64,000 nucleotides of DNA, from the NCBI GenBank assembly GCA_951828385.1, contig OX639973.1, positions 3,339,200 through 3,403,199 on the forward strand. The letters run 5' to 3'. Source of the stretch: an uncultured Poribacteria bacterium (GTDB lineage Bacteria > Poribacteria > WGA-4E > WGA-3G). The notes beneath the pieces are model-generated. The model was given only the letters and a program-made list of their open reading frames with translations, was not told the origin of the DNA and did no database searches. This document shows positions 44,567-53,020 of the stretch, piece after piece; position 1 is the stretch's first letter; each line of letters begins with the position of its first letter. The translations under genes and the position numbers were made by a program.

Positions 44567-46042
44567 CTACATCGGTCCCACCCGCCGCGGTCCTATGTCC
44601 ATAGCGAACATAGACGCGTCGAAATTCTGTTTCAACAGATCCATTTTGATGTCCTGCTTATCGGGTGCATGCCAGAGATTGTCAAACTCGTCGGGATCCT
44701 CGATTAAGTCGTAGAGTTCTCCCTCCTCGTGTCCGTGATAGACTACCAATTTGTAACGTTCATTTCGGTACATTGTTGCGAAAGAATGGTCACGGAGATC
44801 AACAGCATCATAATATTCACACCGGACAAAGTCCCGATGATGGCTTGCGTCCGCCTCACCCCGGAGGATAGGCAGTAGCGATCGTCCGTGCATACCTTCG
44901 GGTGGTGTTAAGCCTGCTAATTCCAAAAGTGTCGGTGCTTTGTCAACGAGTTCAACGAGAGCGTCGCTTTTAAGACCGTTCACGAACTGCCCTTGCCATG
45001 CAAAAATCAACGGCACTCTGACTAAGCCTTCGTAAAATCGGCACCCTTTCTGAATCAATCCGTGGTCGCCGAGCGTTTCGCCGTGGTCACTCGTGAAAAT
45101 GATGACGGTATTTTCGCGTTGCCCCGTTTCCTGAAGTGTTTCAAGCATTCTACCCAACTGCTCGTCAATGAGTTGGATCATCGCGTAATAAGCGGCTTTG
45201 AGCGTCTTAGCATCCGTGGCACCCACTGCATTCGTCTCTTGGCGCGGGGTCTGCCCCTTCCCAGTAACGGGTGGGGACCCCGGCAGGATCGGACTACGGA
45301 TGTCCAATTCATCAGGTGTTCGGACTTTAGATTGAAAATCGACTGCTTGTAAACGGGTCTGCTGTTCGAGATCGCTATTTCGGAAGATCGGTTCTGGCAT
45401 CTCCGCTGGATTAAATTGTTCTCGGTGCGTCTGTGGCGGATTGAACGGTGGATGCGGATCGTAGATATTGACGCTCGCGAGCCACGGACCATCGCGTTCT
45501 TCACGGATGAATTCGATTGTCTTTTCCGCGCACCATGTCGTCTGATGCAATTCCGCTGGCACGCCTTCTGGATTACGGTTCAATTCGCCTAAAATATAAC
45601 CTTTTGAGCGTACCCAATCCGCGTAGTCGTGTCCGTGTTCCCAGTCGTCGCGTGGGGCATGGCTGTACTGCCAATAGCGGTATCCATCGTTTGCACGTGG
45701 TTCTATTCGGCGGTAAGCACTTGCGAGATGGAGTTTGCCAATCAGACCGCAATCATAGCCGATGTCTGCAAGGGTACGCGTCACAAGCGGATACGCGTCA
45801 GGAAAAAAATCGTTTCCGTTGCGATTCGCGTGCGTTGCGTTTGGGTACATACCTGTGAGAAAACTCGCCCGACTCGGTGTACAGATAGGACTTTGGCAGT
45901 AGGCATGTGTGAACGCGACACCCTCCGCTACGAGACTATCGATGTTCGGCGTTGACACGTATGGGTTACCCAACGCCGCGATTGTATCGTAACGCTGCTG
46001 ATCTGTGCAAACCCAGAGAATATTGGGGGCTTTAACAGCCAT
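44567..46042 (-). CDS. Sulfatase (cytoplasmic or leaderless)
   Basis: A 491-residue sulfatase. CTPSRASFLTG from C54 is the formylglycine signature; VCTDQQ near 11 and IFTSDHGETLGDHGL carry metal-binding residues. No signal peptide. GAGG precedes the ATG at 46042, 21 bases after the stop of the selenoprotein gene upstream, so the two are probably one operon. It is less like the tandem pair at 15.7-18.8 kb than they are to each other. Confidence 0.88.
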   Translation of the reverse strand: MAVKAPNILWVCTDQQRYDTIAALGNPYVSTPNIDSLVAEGVAFTHAYCQSPICTPSRASFLTGMYPNATHANRNGNDFFPDAYPLVTRTLADIGYDCGLIGKLHLASAYRRIEPRANDGYRYWQYSHAPRDDWEHGHDYADWVRSKGYILGELNRNPEGVPAELHQTTWCAEKTIEFIREERDGPWLASVNIYDPHPPFNPPQTHREQFNPAEMPEPIFRNSDLEQQTRLQAVDFQSKVRTPDELDIRSPILPGSPPVTGKGQTPRQETNAVGATDAKTLKAAYYAMIQLIDEQLGRMLETLQETGQRENTVIIFTSDHGETLGDHGLIQKGCRFYEGLVRVPLIFAWQGQFVNGLKSDALVELVDKAPTLLELAGLTPPEGMHGRSLLPILRGEADASHHRDFVRCEYYDAVDLRDHSFATMYRNERYKLVVYHGHEEGELYDLIEDPDEFDNLWHAPDKQDIKMDLLKQNFDASMFAMDIGPRRVGPM

Positions 46043-46063
46043 TCATCAGCCTCTTCATGTGTG

Positions 46064-47662
46064 CTATTGAGTCGTTGCGCTAAACCCAGACGCTTTAACG
46101 ACGTTCGCGAGGTCAGTGGCAGTCGCGGTGTTTTTTCGGACTTTAATAACGGCTTGATCCGGTAGCGAAACTTCGACACTGATAACGCTCTGGTGTTGTG
46201 TAAGTGCACCCTGCACTTTTGCGACACACGCCCCTCACGTCATGCCTGACACGACCAGTGTGACATCCTCACTTCCGGCAGGTTCGATCGGCACAGACAT
46301 AAAGGCGTTGAGTAGTTTCCCAGAAGCGTCAAATATCCGAATTTTTCCATCAAAACCGCCTGTAGCGAGTTGTGTCCCGTCAGGATGGAATGAGACCGCG
46401 AAGACCCCGACAGCATCGCCTTGCATGCTCGCTAAACGCTTCCCATCGGCTACGTTATAGATACGTGCTTCACCACCGGCACTGCCAGTGGCAAACCGGC
46501 TGCCATCTGCTGAGAATGCTACGCCTTCAATTGTACCTGACTGTGCTTCATAGGCTTGAATGAGGTTAAAGTCCGTATTACCCACATCTCTCCGTATTTC
46601 GCGGAAGATTTTATAGAGTCGTGGTATGCGGTCTTCGCCAGCACTCAAAACTTGGTCTTCAGTCGGATGTCGTGCGATGGTGTTGATTTCACCGTAACCT
46701 TTGTTGCTGGAGTTGATGTCGTCAACAAAAGAACCAGTATCTACCTCAACCAATTTGAGTGCAGTATCGCGTCCACAACTCACAAAATGCGAGCCGTCAA
46801 CAGAAAAAACAGTGCCGAAAACCCAATCGCTGTGGTTATCAAATTTAATGAGCTCTTTTTCATCTTTAACGGATAGGACACGCACCGTCTGATCTGAGCA
46901 CCCAAAAGCGACGCGACTGGCATCTGGTGAGAAAGAGAGTCCGTAAATCGTATCATAACTGGCGCGCATCGCTTTGATGAGGGTATTGGTTGCGGTATCC
47001 CAAAGTTGGACCTCGCCAAATTGCGCAGGGGATCCGCCTGCCATGCCTAAAATTTTACTATCTGCTGTATACGTCAGCGATTCTATTCGATGTGCTTTGC
47101 CGACCAACCGTGCCTTGAGTTCAAAATTCGTTGTGTCGTACAATAAAATTTCACGGAAGCCGGACACCGCGAGTGTGCTGCCATCGGGTGAGTAGGCCAG
47201 GGCAGTAACGACAGGAGGCACTACATAAGTAGGATAGTTTCCGTCACCCATATCATCGACTTCGGCGGGTGTATCATCGGGCGCGCCTTCAAGAATCCAC
47301 CGTCGGAAGAGTTTGACCTCTTCAGGGGAGAGAGGTTCCATGTTTTGTGGCATTGCGGGTTCATCGCCGGAGATAAGTTCAATGATGAGACTGTCATCAG
47401 GTTTCCCTGGGACGATTGTTGCATCACCCGCCATCCCGCCTTGTTTGAGATCGGTATAGGTTGTGACAATCAAGCCACCGTTCGGATCGCCTGGGTGATG
47501 GCATCCTTGGCAACTTCGCTTGAGAATCGGGACGATCTGTGAGTGGTAACTGACGGGTGCCTCTGCGCCATGATTATCCGCTGTTACAAACGGAACCCAC
47601 GCTCCAAGGCAGAGTAAATACACCGCTAAATGGATCATAAACCTTGATCGCGATATTTTCAT
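46064..47662 (-). CDS. Probable selenoprotein: cytochrome c - WD40 - HMA domain with GMTUGAC
   Basis: ATG 47662 (GAGGG upstream) to TAG at 46064, open except for TGA at 46235-46237. Product 532 residues: signal peptide 1-28, haem motif CQGCH at 51-55, WD40-like repeats about 135-460, and a C-terminal heavy-metal-associated domain. The metal motif reads SGMT-U476-GAC479, then VAKVQGALTQHQSVISVEVS and a normal HMA ending GFSATTQ. The usual sequence is GMTCxxC, so selenocysteine replaces the first metal-binding Cys. Stopping at the TGA would remove nearly the whole HMA domain. A perfect hairpin follows the TGA. Confidence 0.85.
46198..46237 (-). promoter_or_regulatory. UGA codon and SECIS-like hairpin
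   Basis: After the TGA: outer stem GTGT/ACAC, a 7-base bulge on the 5' side, a perfect 7-bp inner stem AAGTGCA/TGCACTT and loop GGG beginning 24 bases from the TGA. The loop starts with G, as bacterial SECIS elements require. The 7-base 5' bulge is shared with the hairpin at 35673-35708. Confidence 0.7.
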
Positions 47663-48101
47663 GTTGTTAAAACCCTCAATAAAAAGGTTATCGGGCTTAC
47701 AAAGCCCTCCTACAATAGCAATCTGCGCCAAAAGTGTCGTCGTTAACATACAATTTTAATAATTATATCACAATTTCATAACGAAATTCAATTAAAAATG
47801 AATTCGGGAGGGTTGGCAGAGAGGAAAGGGTTTTGATACCCGCCTTGATAAGGAGAGCGATAAGAGTTGCCATTTGTAAATCCATAGAATTTCCTATTGA
47901 AATCAGAATTATGTTGATATTCCACAGATATTTAGGAAATTTGAAAGAAAAATGCGGAAAAACAGCGAATTTTGAAAAAAATCTGCAAAAAAGTGAAATT
48001 AGGCCTTAACTTTTGCAGTTTCATCCCTATATTAATATACAGGGGAAGGCAAAATCTTCTCCAAGCGAAATTTAGGTTAACATCTAAAAGGAAACCGTGA
48101 C
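47663..48101. other. AT-rich gene-free stretch
   Basis: No gene. Contains a repeat CGGGCTTACAAAGCCCTCCTACAA (24 bases; positions 47692-47715, also near 43171) and a strongly AT-rich run from about 47740 to 48060. A tRNA-Ser-like 5' half near 47805-47850 was examined and rejected. Confidence 0.5.
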
Positions 48102-48151
48102 AAAAACTTTACACACCCTGAGTTGCGTTAAAAATTGAATTTGAGTATAAT
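48102..48151 (+). promoter_or_regulatory. Promoter with shared 19-bp element, upstream of the sigma-54 activator gene
   Basis: AAAAACTTTACACACCCTG (48102-48120) directly precedes TTGCGT, 17 bp, TATAAT (48123-48151). The same 19 bases precede another promoter at 53021-53075, implying a shared regulator or a duplicated segment. The leader to the ATG at 48403 is about 245 bases. Confidence 0.65.
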
Positions 48152-48402
48152 CCAAGTGACTACGGACAAGATTTTAAACCCGCAGCCCTTGCGTTTCACT
48201 GAAAAATGTTGATTATCCCAGCATTTTGTAGCCTAAACTTTTAGTTCGCAGCATTTTCGGTCACAATCTAACAGATTTGCGGCGTACGCGCCCAGATACA
48301 ACGTGCATCATTCTACAAACGAGAAATTGATTAGCAGAAATGGTGTGAGTTACCGCGACATGTCAAAAGACATTCATATCCAAACGGATAAAGGGAACAA
48401 TC

Positions 48403-49383
48403 ATGAAGCTACAGACCGAACTTGAAACGAACCATTCCTTTGGCGAAATCATCGGCAAAAACAAAAAAATGCGGCACCTGTTCACCCAGATTCAAATAGT
48501 GGCAGCAGGGAATATTACCGTCCTGATTCAAGGCGAAACCGGGACCGGCAAAGAATTGGTCGCACAATCAATACACGATCACAGCCTGCGAAAAACAGGA
48601 CCTTTCGTTGCCATTAATTGTGCGGCAATACCAGCTGAATTGATTGAAAGCGAGTTATTTGGCCATGAACGCGGGGCTTTCACCGGGGCAATCGCGCAGC
48701 AGATCGGGAAGTTTGAACAAGCCAACACTGGCACATTTTTTCTTGATGAAATTGGGGATATGCCACCAGCTTTGCAAGCGAAATTGCTGCGTGTATTAGA
48801 AGAACGGGAGTTTCAGAGACTCGGCGGTACAAAAACCATTGCCATTGACAGCCGCGTACTGACAGCCACACATTGGGATTTAACGGATACCGCCAAAGAG
48901 GATGCCTTCCGCGAGGACTTGTACTATCGACTTGCAGCGTTCCAAATCGTGGTTCCACCGCTAAGGGAACGGCGAGAAGATATTCCGATCTTGGCACATC
49001 ATTTCCTGAAAAGATATGCCGCAGCCGCCGAAAAACCCATTCGCGCTATTTCTACTGATGCCTTACAAGTGTTGATGCAGCACGACTTCCCCGGCAACGT
49101 GCGCGAGCTGAAAAACGCCATTGAAAGTGCCGTTTTGTCTGAGACAACAGACCAGCTACAACTACAAAGCCTCCCTTTACATCTGACACAAAAGGGTTCA
49201 CAAGCCGCTACAAGCAGCCCGACAGATACTACCGTTATTCTGCCGCTTGACGAGGTTGAACAGAATGCCATCGTCCATGCCCTCAAAGTGATGGACAATA
49301 ATGTCCCCGATGTAGCACGGGCGTTGGGCATCGGTAGATCCACACTTTATCGGAAATTGAAGGAATATAACCTGCTACCGTAA
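48403..49383 (+). CDS. Sigma-54-dependent transcription activator lacking a sensor domain
   Basis: A 326-residue enhancer-binding protein. AAA+ core: Walker A GETGTGKE (44-51), sigma-54-contacting GAFTGA (91-96), Walker B LDEIG (114-118) and an arginine-rich RERREDIP segment; C-terminal Fis-type helix-turn-helix (about 283-325, ARALGIGRSTLYRKLKEY). Only some 12 residues precede the core, so there is no receiver or PAS domain; activity must be set by expression level or a partner protein. Two perfect dyads and a sigma-54 promoter follow the gene, pointing to control of the next operon. Confidence 0.9.
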   Translation: MKLQTELETNHSFGEIIGKNKKMRHLFTQIQIVAAGNITVLIQGETGTGKELVAQSIHDHSLRKTGPFVAINCAAIPAELIESELFGHERGAFTGAIAQQIGKFEQANTGTFFLDEIGDMPPALQAKLLRVLEEREFQRLGGTKTIAIDSRVLTATHWDLTDTAKEDAFREDLYYRLAAFQIVVPPLRERREDIPILAHHFLKRYAAAAEKPIRAISTDALQVLMQHDFPGNVRELKNAIESAVLSETTDQLQLQSLPLHLTQKGSQAATSSPTDTTVILPLDEVEQNAIVHALKVMDNNVPDVARALGIGRSTLYRKLKEYNLLP

Positions 49384-49386
49384 AAA

Positions 49387-49427
49387 TGTTGTCTCAATAT
49401 GGGATAGTGTCTTATATTGAGACAACA
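49387..49427 (+). promoter_or_regulatory. 14-bp perfect dyad (candidate activator site 1)
   Basis: TGTTGTCTCAATAT, 13 bp, ATATTGAGACAACA, starting 4 bases after the activator stop. No T-run follows, so an activator site is preferred to a terminator. Confidence 0.55.
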
Positions 49428-49466
49428 CGCCGAAACCCGCGTTATCAAAGGCTTAGTCACCGATAC

Positions 49467-49496
49467 GCGTCCCAAACTTGTTTCATTTTGGGACGC
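49467..49496 (+). promoter_or_regulatory. 10-bp perfect dyad (candidate activator site 2)
   Basis: GCGTCCCAAA, 10 bp, TTTGGGACGC. It shares the GTCYCAA / TTGRGAC half-site with the first dyad; centres are about 74 bp apart, near seven helical turns. Ends 111 bp before the sigma-54 promoter. Confidence 0.55.
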
Positions 49497-49607
49497 TCCA
49501 CGAAAAACAACTTTAAGCAACCCGATCACACCACGTACAGCCCGTATCCCGCGTACCACCTTGACGGACAAAGTTATAACAGGGATAAATATCACGGTTT
49601 CACCGAT

Positions 49608-49623
49608 TGGCACGGTTCTTGCT
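49608..49623 (+). promoter_or_regulatory. Sigma-54 promoter of the envelope gene cluster
   Basis: TGGCACGGTTCTTGCT matches TGGCACG-N4-TTGCW at every defined position. It lies 113 bases before the ATG at 49737. Confidence 0.8.
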
Positions 49624-49705
49624 TACTTATGCTGTGGAGTGTAAGTTGTGGAGTGTAAGCCAAATCCGTTGATGTTATTAATGAATTTCGTTGTTCACTT
49701 TCTCT

Positions 49706-49722
49706 ATCCGTTGAATGCAACC
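49706..49722. repeat. 17-bp direct repeat, left copy
   Basis: ATCCGTTGAATGCAACC, identical to 52952-52968. The two copies flank the four-gene cluster 49737-52830. Confidence 0.6.
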
Positions 49723-49736
49723 CAAGGAGGCTCGCG

Positions 49737-50159
49737 ATGTTCCGCACGTTCCTTTTGATATTTTTACTTTGTGGACTGACCGTCTTCTCGGTGCTGACGG
49801 AAGACCGCACCAGTGCCGAGACGTCCGAGTGTCAACCGCTGCGTATGTGTCGGTTTCCCGAAACACCACCACCGTGTGAGACGATCCCCTGTGCGCCTTC
49901 TGTGCAACCACCAGAGTGTGAGATGCCCGCCTGTTCAGCCGTCCTGCATCCGTGGGTTCACCGCCGGTGTGTGCCTTCGTGGCAAAAACAGATGACAGAA
50001 CCCGTGATGCGAAGTCCAGAAGTGTTTCCGCAACGAGGGACCGACTCAATGCTGTGTCGATGGTGTTCCCTTCGGATGTCCTGCGGGCAATGCGTCGATA
50101 GCACCCAAACTGAACACCGATACAGACGTGTGTCGGTGTGCAAATCAAGGAGTCTTTAA
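49737..50159 (+). CDS. Cysteine-rich secreted protein, possibly frameshifted
   Basis: A 140-residue predicted product with signal peptide (MFRTFLLIFLLCGLTVFS) and many cysteines in CxPxxxC-like spacing. CAAGGAGG precedes the ATG. From about base 50003 the other forward frame looks more protein-like (CCVDGVPFGCPAGNASIAPK, then CRCANQGVFN), so a one-base shift may have occurred near there. The annotated frame ends in TAA one base before the next ATG. Function unknown; likely a disulphide-rich envelope protein. First gene behind the sigma-54 promoter. Confidence 0.6.
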   Translation: MFRTFLLIFLLCGLTVFSVLTEDRTSAETSECQPLRMCRFPETPPPCETIPCAPSVQPPECEMPACSAVLHPWVHRRCVPSWQKQMTEPVMRSPEVFPQRGTDSMLCRWCSLRMSCGQCVDSTQTEHRYRRVSVCKSRSL

Positions 50160-50160
50160 C

Positions 50161-50997
50161 ATGTTAAAAGACCTTTTCAGCAACCGCCTTTTCATAGGCG
50201 CGCTGGCGTTCTTTGTGTTGTGCGTCTGCGGCAGCCTGCTTTACATGCAGCATGTCAAGAAGCAGACAGCAGAGGATCTGGCAGCACATAAAGAACGCAT
50301 CAAAGAACTCACCTCTGAACAGAAACCGACAACCGAAGCACCTGTTGGCGATACCTCACAGAGTGGGCATTTCCACGCCGATGGCACTTGGCATGCGAAA
50401 CCACAGTGGCCTATAACTCGCAAACCTGAAAATGTTGATGGTGTTAGAACTGTTGACAACGAAGGCTCGACGAATGGACATGAGGTTTCTGCGGAAGAAC
50501 TTGCATTCTGGGAAAAACACGGTGTCGCCCCACCCCCACAAGGGTATACTTACGTACAACTGACGGATGGGACAAAGCACCTGCAAAAGAAGAATGTCAT
50601 GGTTGTATCTGTCAATAGAGGAACTACCCCGGAATTTAATTTGGGATGGTTACCCGACGATGCATATTACTACTATGATGCCTTGATCGGGCTTTCAAGT
50701 GGCGAGAATCTCATAGGTGTCGGGCGTTTAACCCCGGCGGAAACAGCGCGCGCCAGAGAAATGTTGGACGCATTTGAAAACGCATGGGCAGTTGCAACCA
50801 ACATAAGTTTTAACGCGTCGGGGGCGTACGAGGCAGATCACGCCCACAGAGCATATGCTGACGAGGATAAAGCGATTGCCGAGAAAGAGCGGGAACTGAA
50901 AGCAGAACTCGGCATTAGCGAAAACAGGCAACGTGACTTTGATGTCGATGTGATGCGCGAAATCTTAACACAGATTCAAAAGGAGTTATCCCAATGA
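50161..50997 (+). CDS. Single-pass membrane protein with HFHADGTWH motif
   Basis: A 278-residue protein with one N-terminal membrane segment (about 10-30), a charged helical stretch (KKQTAEDLAAHKERIKEL), then GHFHADGTWHAKPQWP and a mixed soluble domain ending in a helical, charged C terminus. Function not recognised; the His-rich motif could bind metal. AAGGAG precedes the ATG at 50161. Its stop overlaps the next ATG (ATGA), so the two are coupled. Confidence 0.75.
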   Translation: MLKDLFSNRLFIGALAFFVLCVCGSLLYMQHVKKQTAEDLAAHKERIKELTSEQKPTTEAPVGDTSQSGHFHADGTWHAKPQWPITRKPENVDGVRTVDNEGSTNGHEVSAEELAFWEKHGVAPPPQGYTYVQLTDGTKHLQKKNVMVVSVNRGTTPEFNLGWLPDDAYYYYDALIGLSSGENLIGVGRLTPAETARAREMLDAFENAWAVATNISFNASGAYEADHAHRAYADEDKAIAEKERELKAELGISENRQRDFDVDVMREILTQIQKELSQ

Positions 50998-52244
50998 GCA
51001 GAAAAGTTTTTAGCACATTTTTTACCCTGATATTGTTGATAGTGATCGCAGTGCCAGGGCTGGACGCGTGGCCAGGTGTAGATGTCGTAGATGAATCCGC
51101 AAAGATCAGTGCGTCTGCCTCAACCCTACAGCACGCACCGACAGGAAATATTCTTAAAAAGTATAGACGCGAAGGTGGGCAGTGGGTATATGTCCGGACG
51201 ATTGATGCAGAGTGGTTCTGTCGCGTCAGAATGCAAGTAAAGTTTACAGGCTATGGAAACGCCAGCATTGGCGCAGAAGGTCAAACTGTAAAGAGGGAGA
51301 CAGGTAGCACATTTAAGACGTTGTCGCCGGATGCAGGAACGACAAGGATTAGTTCCTATCTCTTCTTTGACCAGTCAGAGCCACTGGAGTTGTTTGCGAG
51401 TGCAACGGGAACTGTCAAAACAAAGAATGAGAACAAAGTCGGTGGATATAAAGTCACAGGCAAAGGCTATTATGAAATAGGCCATGGTGGTGATGGTATA
51501 GGGCTATCCGTATACAATGTCGCTGGCTCGCTTACGCTGGGCGGTATTGATTCGGAGACGATGTCGATGCCGCTTGATGAGGTTGATCAGCCGCATTTTG
51601 ACATCGCCATCCAATGCGATCCTGCCGAAGCGTGTTCGGGGAATAGTAGCCCCCCACCGACAGGCAGCGCGCCGCCATCGGATAGCACACCCCCGCCACC
51701 CACTCCGTCAGACGATACCCCGAATTGTCAGGATTGCACGTCTCATTGTAGTTCACCGTGTAGTTGTAGCAACTCAGGAACATGTAATGGAACGGTGTCA
51801 ACACCGCCTCCGCCGTCTTATCATGCGTGTGGTGTGCATGAGACATCTGTGAGTGGGGATCATTCCGTACAAGCGAGTTGTTCATCAACGGACGAACACG
51901 GCAATTATTGCACAGGGTCCGGTTTCTATGCGTGTGAGGCACATACGCATGTCTACCCGCCGCCGCCACCCCCGACGGTGAGATGTGGTCGTTCGGCTTG
52001 CACCGCGTCTGTGAGTTCCTCGACGGAGCATAAAAGCAGTCCGTGTTCTGCTTCTGCGGGGCATACGTATTACACGTGTAATCCGAATGTGAATGTCTCG
52101 AACTGGCTAAACAAACACCGCGTTCGGACGTGTCGGTATAGCGAATGTGGTCGCAGCTGGCAACAGTGTGTGACAGGTACAACCCCGGTCTGCAATAAGC
52201 CGTTTCGGCAACAAAACGGTTTGAAGTGTTGGGCGATCGAGTAG
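50994..52244 (+). CDS. Secreted Cys/Pro/Ser-rich protein
   Basis: A 416-residue exported protein. Signal peptide 1-25 (cleavage near LDA-WP), then a beta-rich domain to about 205, then a low-complexity region with proline tracts (PPPTGSAPPSDSTPPPPTP) and repeated cysteine clusters (CQDCTSHCSSPCSCSNSGTC, later HACGVHETS, CTGSGFYACEAH, CGRSACTASV), ending with Cys-rich CRYSECGRSWQQC. It probably forms a disulphide-bonded surface or extracellular structure. Not recognised as a known family. Base composition in the Pro/Cys part differs from neighbours. Confidence 0.75.
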   Translation: MSRKVFSTFFTLILLIVIAVPGLDAWPGVDVVDESAKISASASTLQHAPTGNILKKYRREGGQWVYVRTIDAEWFCRVRMQVKFTGYGNASIGAEGQTVKRETGSTFKTLSPDAGTTRISSYLFFDQSEPLELFASATGTVKTKNENKVGGYKVTGKGYYEIGHGGDGIGLSVYNVAGSLTLGGIDSETMSMPLDEVDQPHFDIAIQCDPAEACSGNSSPPPTGSAPPSDSTPPPPTPSDDTPNCQDCTSHCSSPCSCSNSGTCNGTVSTPPPPSYHACGVHETSVSGDHSVQASCSSTDEHGNYCTGSGFYACEAHTHVYPPPPPPTVRCGRSACTASVSSSTEHKSSPCSASAGHTYYTCNPNVNVSNWLNKHRVRTCRYSECGRSWQQCVTGTTPVCNKPFRQQNGLKCWAIE

Positions 52245-52260
52245 TCCTGTGAGGTCAAAG

Positions 52261-52830
52261 ATGTCTGACAGACAACGAAAAACTTTCAACCTCAGCCGGC
52301 GACTGCACAGCGTAATGTGCGGTCGCCGTCTCTGCGTCCGTTCTCTTTCTATAGCGGGCGCGTTCGTCTTACTGGTGACCTTGTTCTTTGCTTTCAGGAC
52401 ACCGTCATCGACGGACACTCAAAGCATGAAGGGGATCGCACCGCCACCAGAGCGTCGTGTTCGTCTCACCCCGCAAAGCGTCTTTGATTCCGAAGCGTTC
52501 TACCAGACCATCATCTCTAATAACTTGTTCCGTCCGTTAGGGTGGACACCGCCACACCCGACAGAACCCTATCGCCTGATAGGTACGATCCTACCGCGAG
52601 ATGCGAACATGCCGCCACAGGCAATCCTTGAATCCATCGCAGGAAACAAAACATATATCGTGTCCACTGGTGAGAAACTGGATGCGTCGACCGAAGTCGT
52701 CTCGATACAAGGCAAGGCAGTGACGCTTTCGACAAACGGAGAGCAAAGAACACTGCGCCTCAACACTACCGTCTACCTTAATCCGTCGCCTGCCAACCGT
52801 TACGCCGCGCGCCGTTCACCCGCCCCGTGA
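52261..52830 (+). CDS. GspC/PulC-like type II secretion component
   Basis: A 189-residue protein: basic cytoplasmic N terminus, one membrane helix (about 29-46), then FYQTIISNNLFRPLGW and YRLIGTILP followed by ILESIAGNKTYIVSTGEKL, the pattern of the GspC homology region. It lacks a PDZ or coiled-coil end, so it is a short version. GAGG lies before the ATG at 52261; an in-frame ATG at 52249 is an alternative. It may connect the secreted cluster products to a secretion channel, which is inference. Confidence 0.65.
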   Translation: MSDRQRKTFNLSRRLHSVMCGRRLCVRSLSIAGAFVLLVTLFFAFRTPSSTDTQSMKGIAPPPERRVRLTPQSVFDSEAFYQTIISNNLFRPLGWTPPHPTEPYRLIGTILPRDANMPPQAILESIAGNKTYIVSTGEKLDASTEVVSIQGKAVTLSTNGEQRTLRLNTTVYLNPSPANRYAARRSPAP

Positions 52831-53020
52831 GACCGCCCACTGTGAGATAGGAACCTGTGAGACGGACTCCGTAAAGTTTAAGACAAGTTTTTCTGCTCAA
52901 ATTCACCAGGTGTCAAATACCCTTTCTTTGTTGCTTGTCGGCAATACTCCGATCCGTTGAATGCAACCAATTGAATACCCCTCCTACAAGGCGTTAGTGT
53001 AACTTGAGACGCTTAATGCT
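52831..53020. other. Gene-free spacer with right copy of the 17-bp repeat
   Basis: No gene. Contains ATCCGTTGAATGCAACC at 52952-52968, the exact partner of 49706-49722, and CCTCCTACAAGG. A run of GTGAGA triplets follows the GspC-like stop. Confidence 0.55.

Noticed and set aside
47805-47850. tRNA-Ser-like 5' half (GGGAGGGTTGGCAGAG with a GGGT-TTTGAT-ACCC stem)
   Set aside because: No matching 3' acceptor strand, no T-arm and no CCA end nearby; the resemblance stops after the anticodon-like stem.
48001-48020. AGGCCTTAACTTTTGCA as a sigma-54 promoter upstream of the activator
   Set aside because: The GG and GC are 11 bp apart instead of 10 and flanking bases do not fit; the sigma-70 element at 48123-48151 is better.
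51532-52182. 216-residue minus-strand frame opposite the Cys/Pro-rich gene
   Set aside because: A mirror of the Pro/Cys/Ser repeat codons; no start signal and no recognised domain, whereas the plus frame has a signal peptide and operon spacing.
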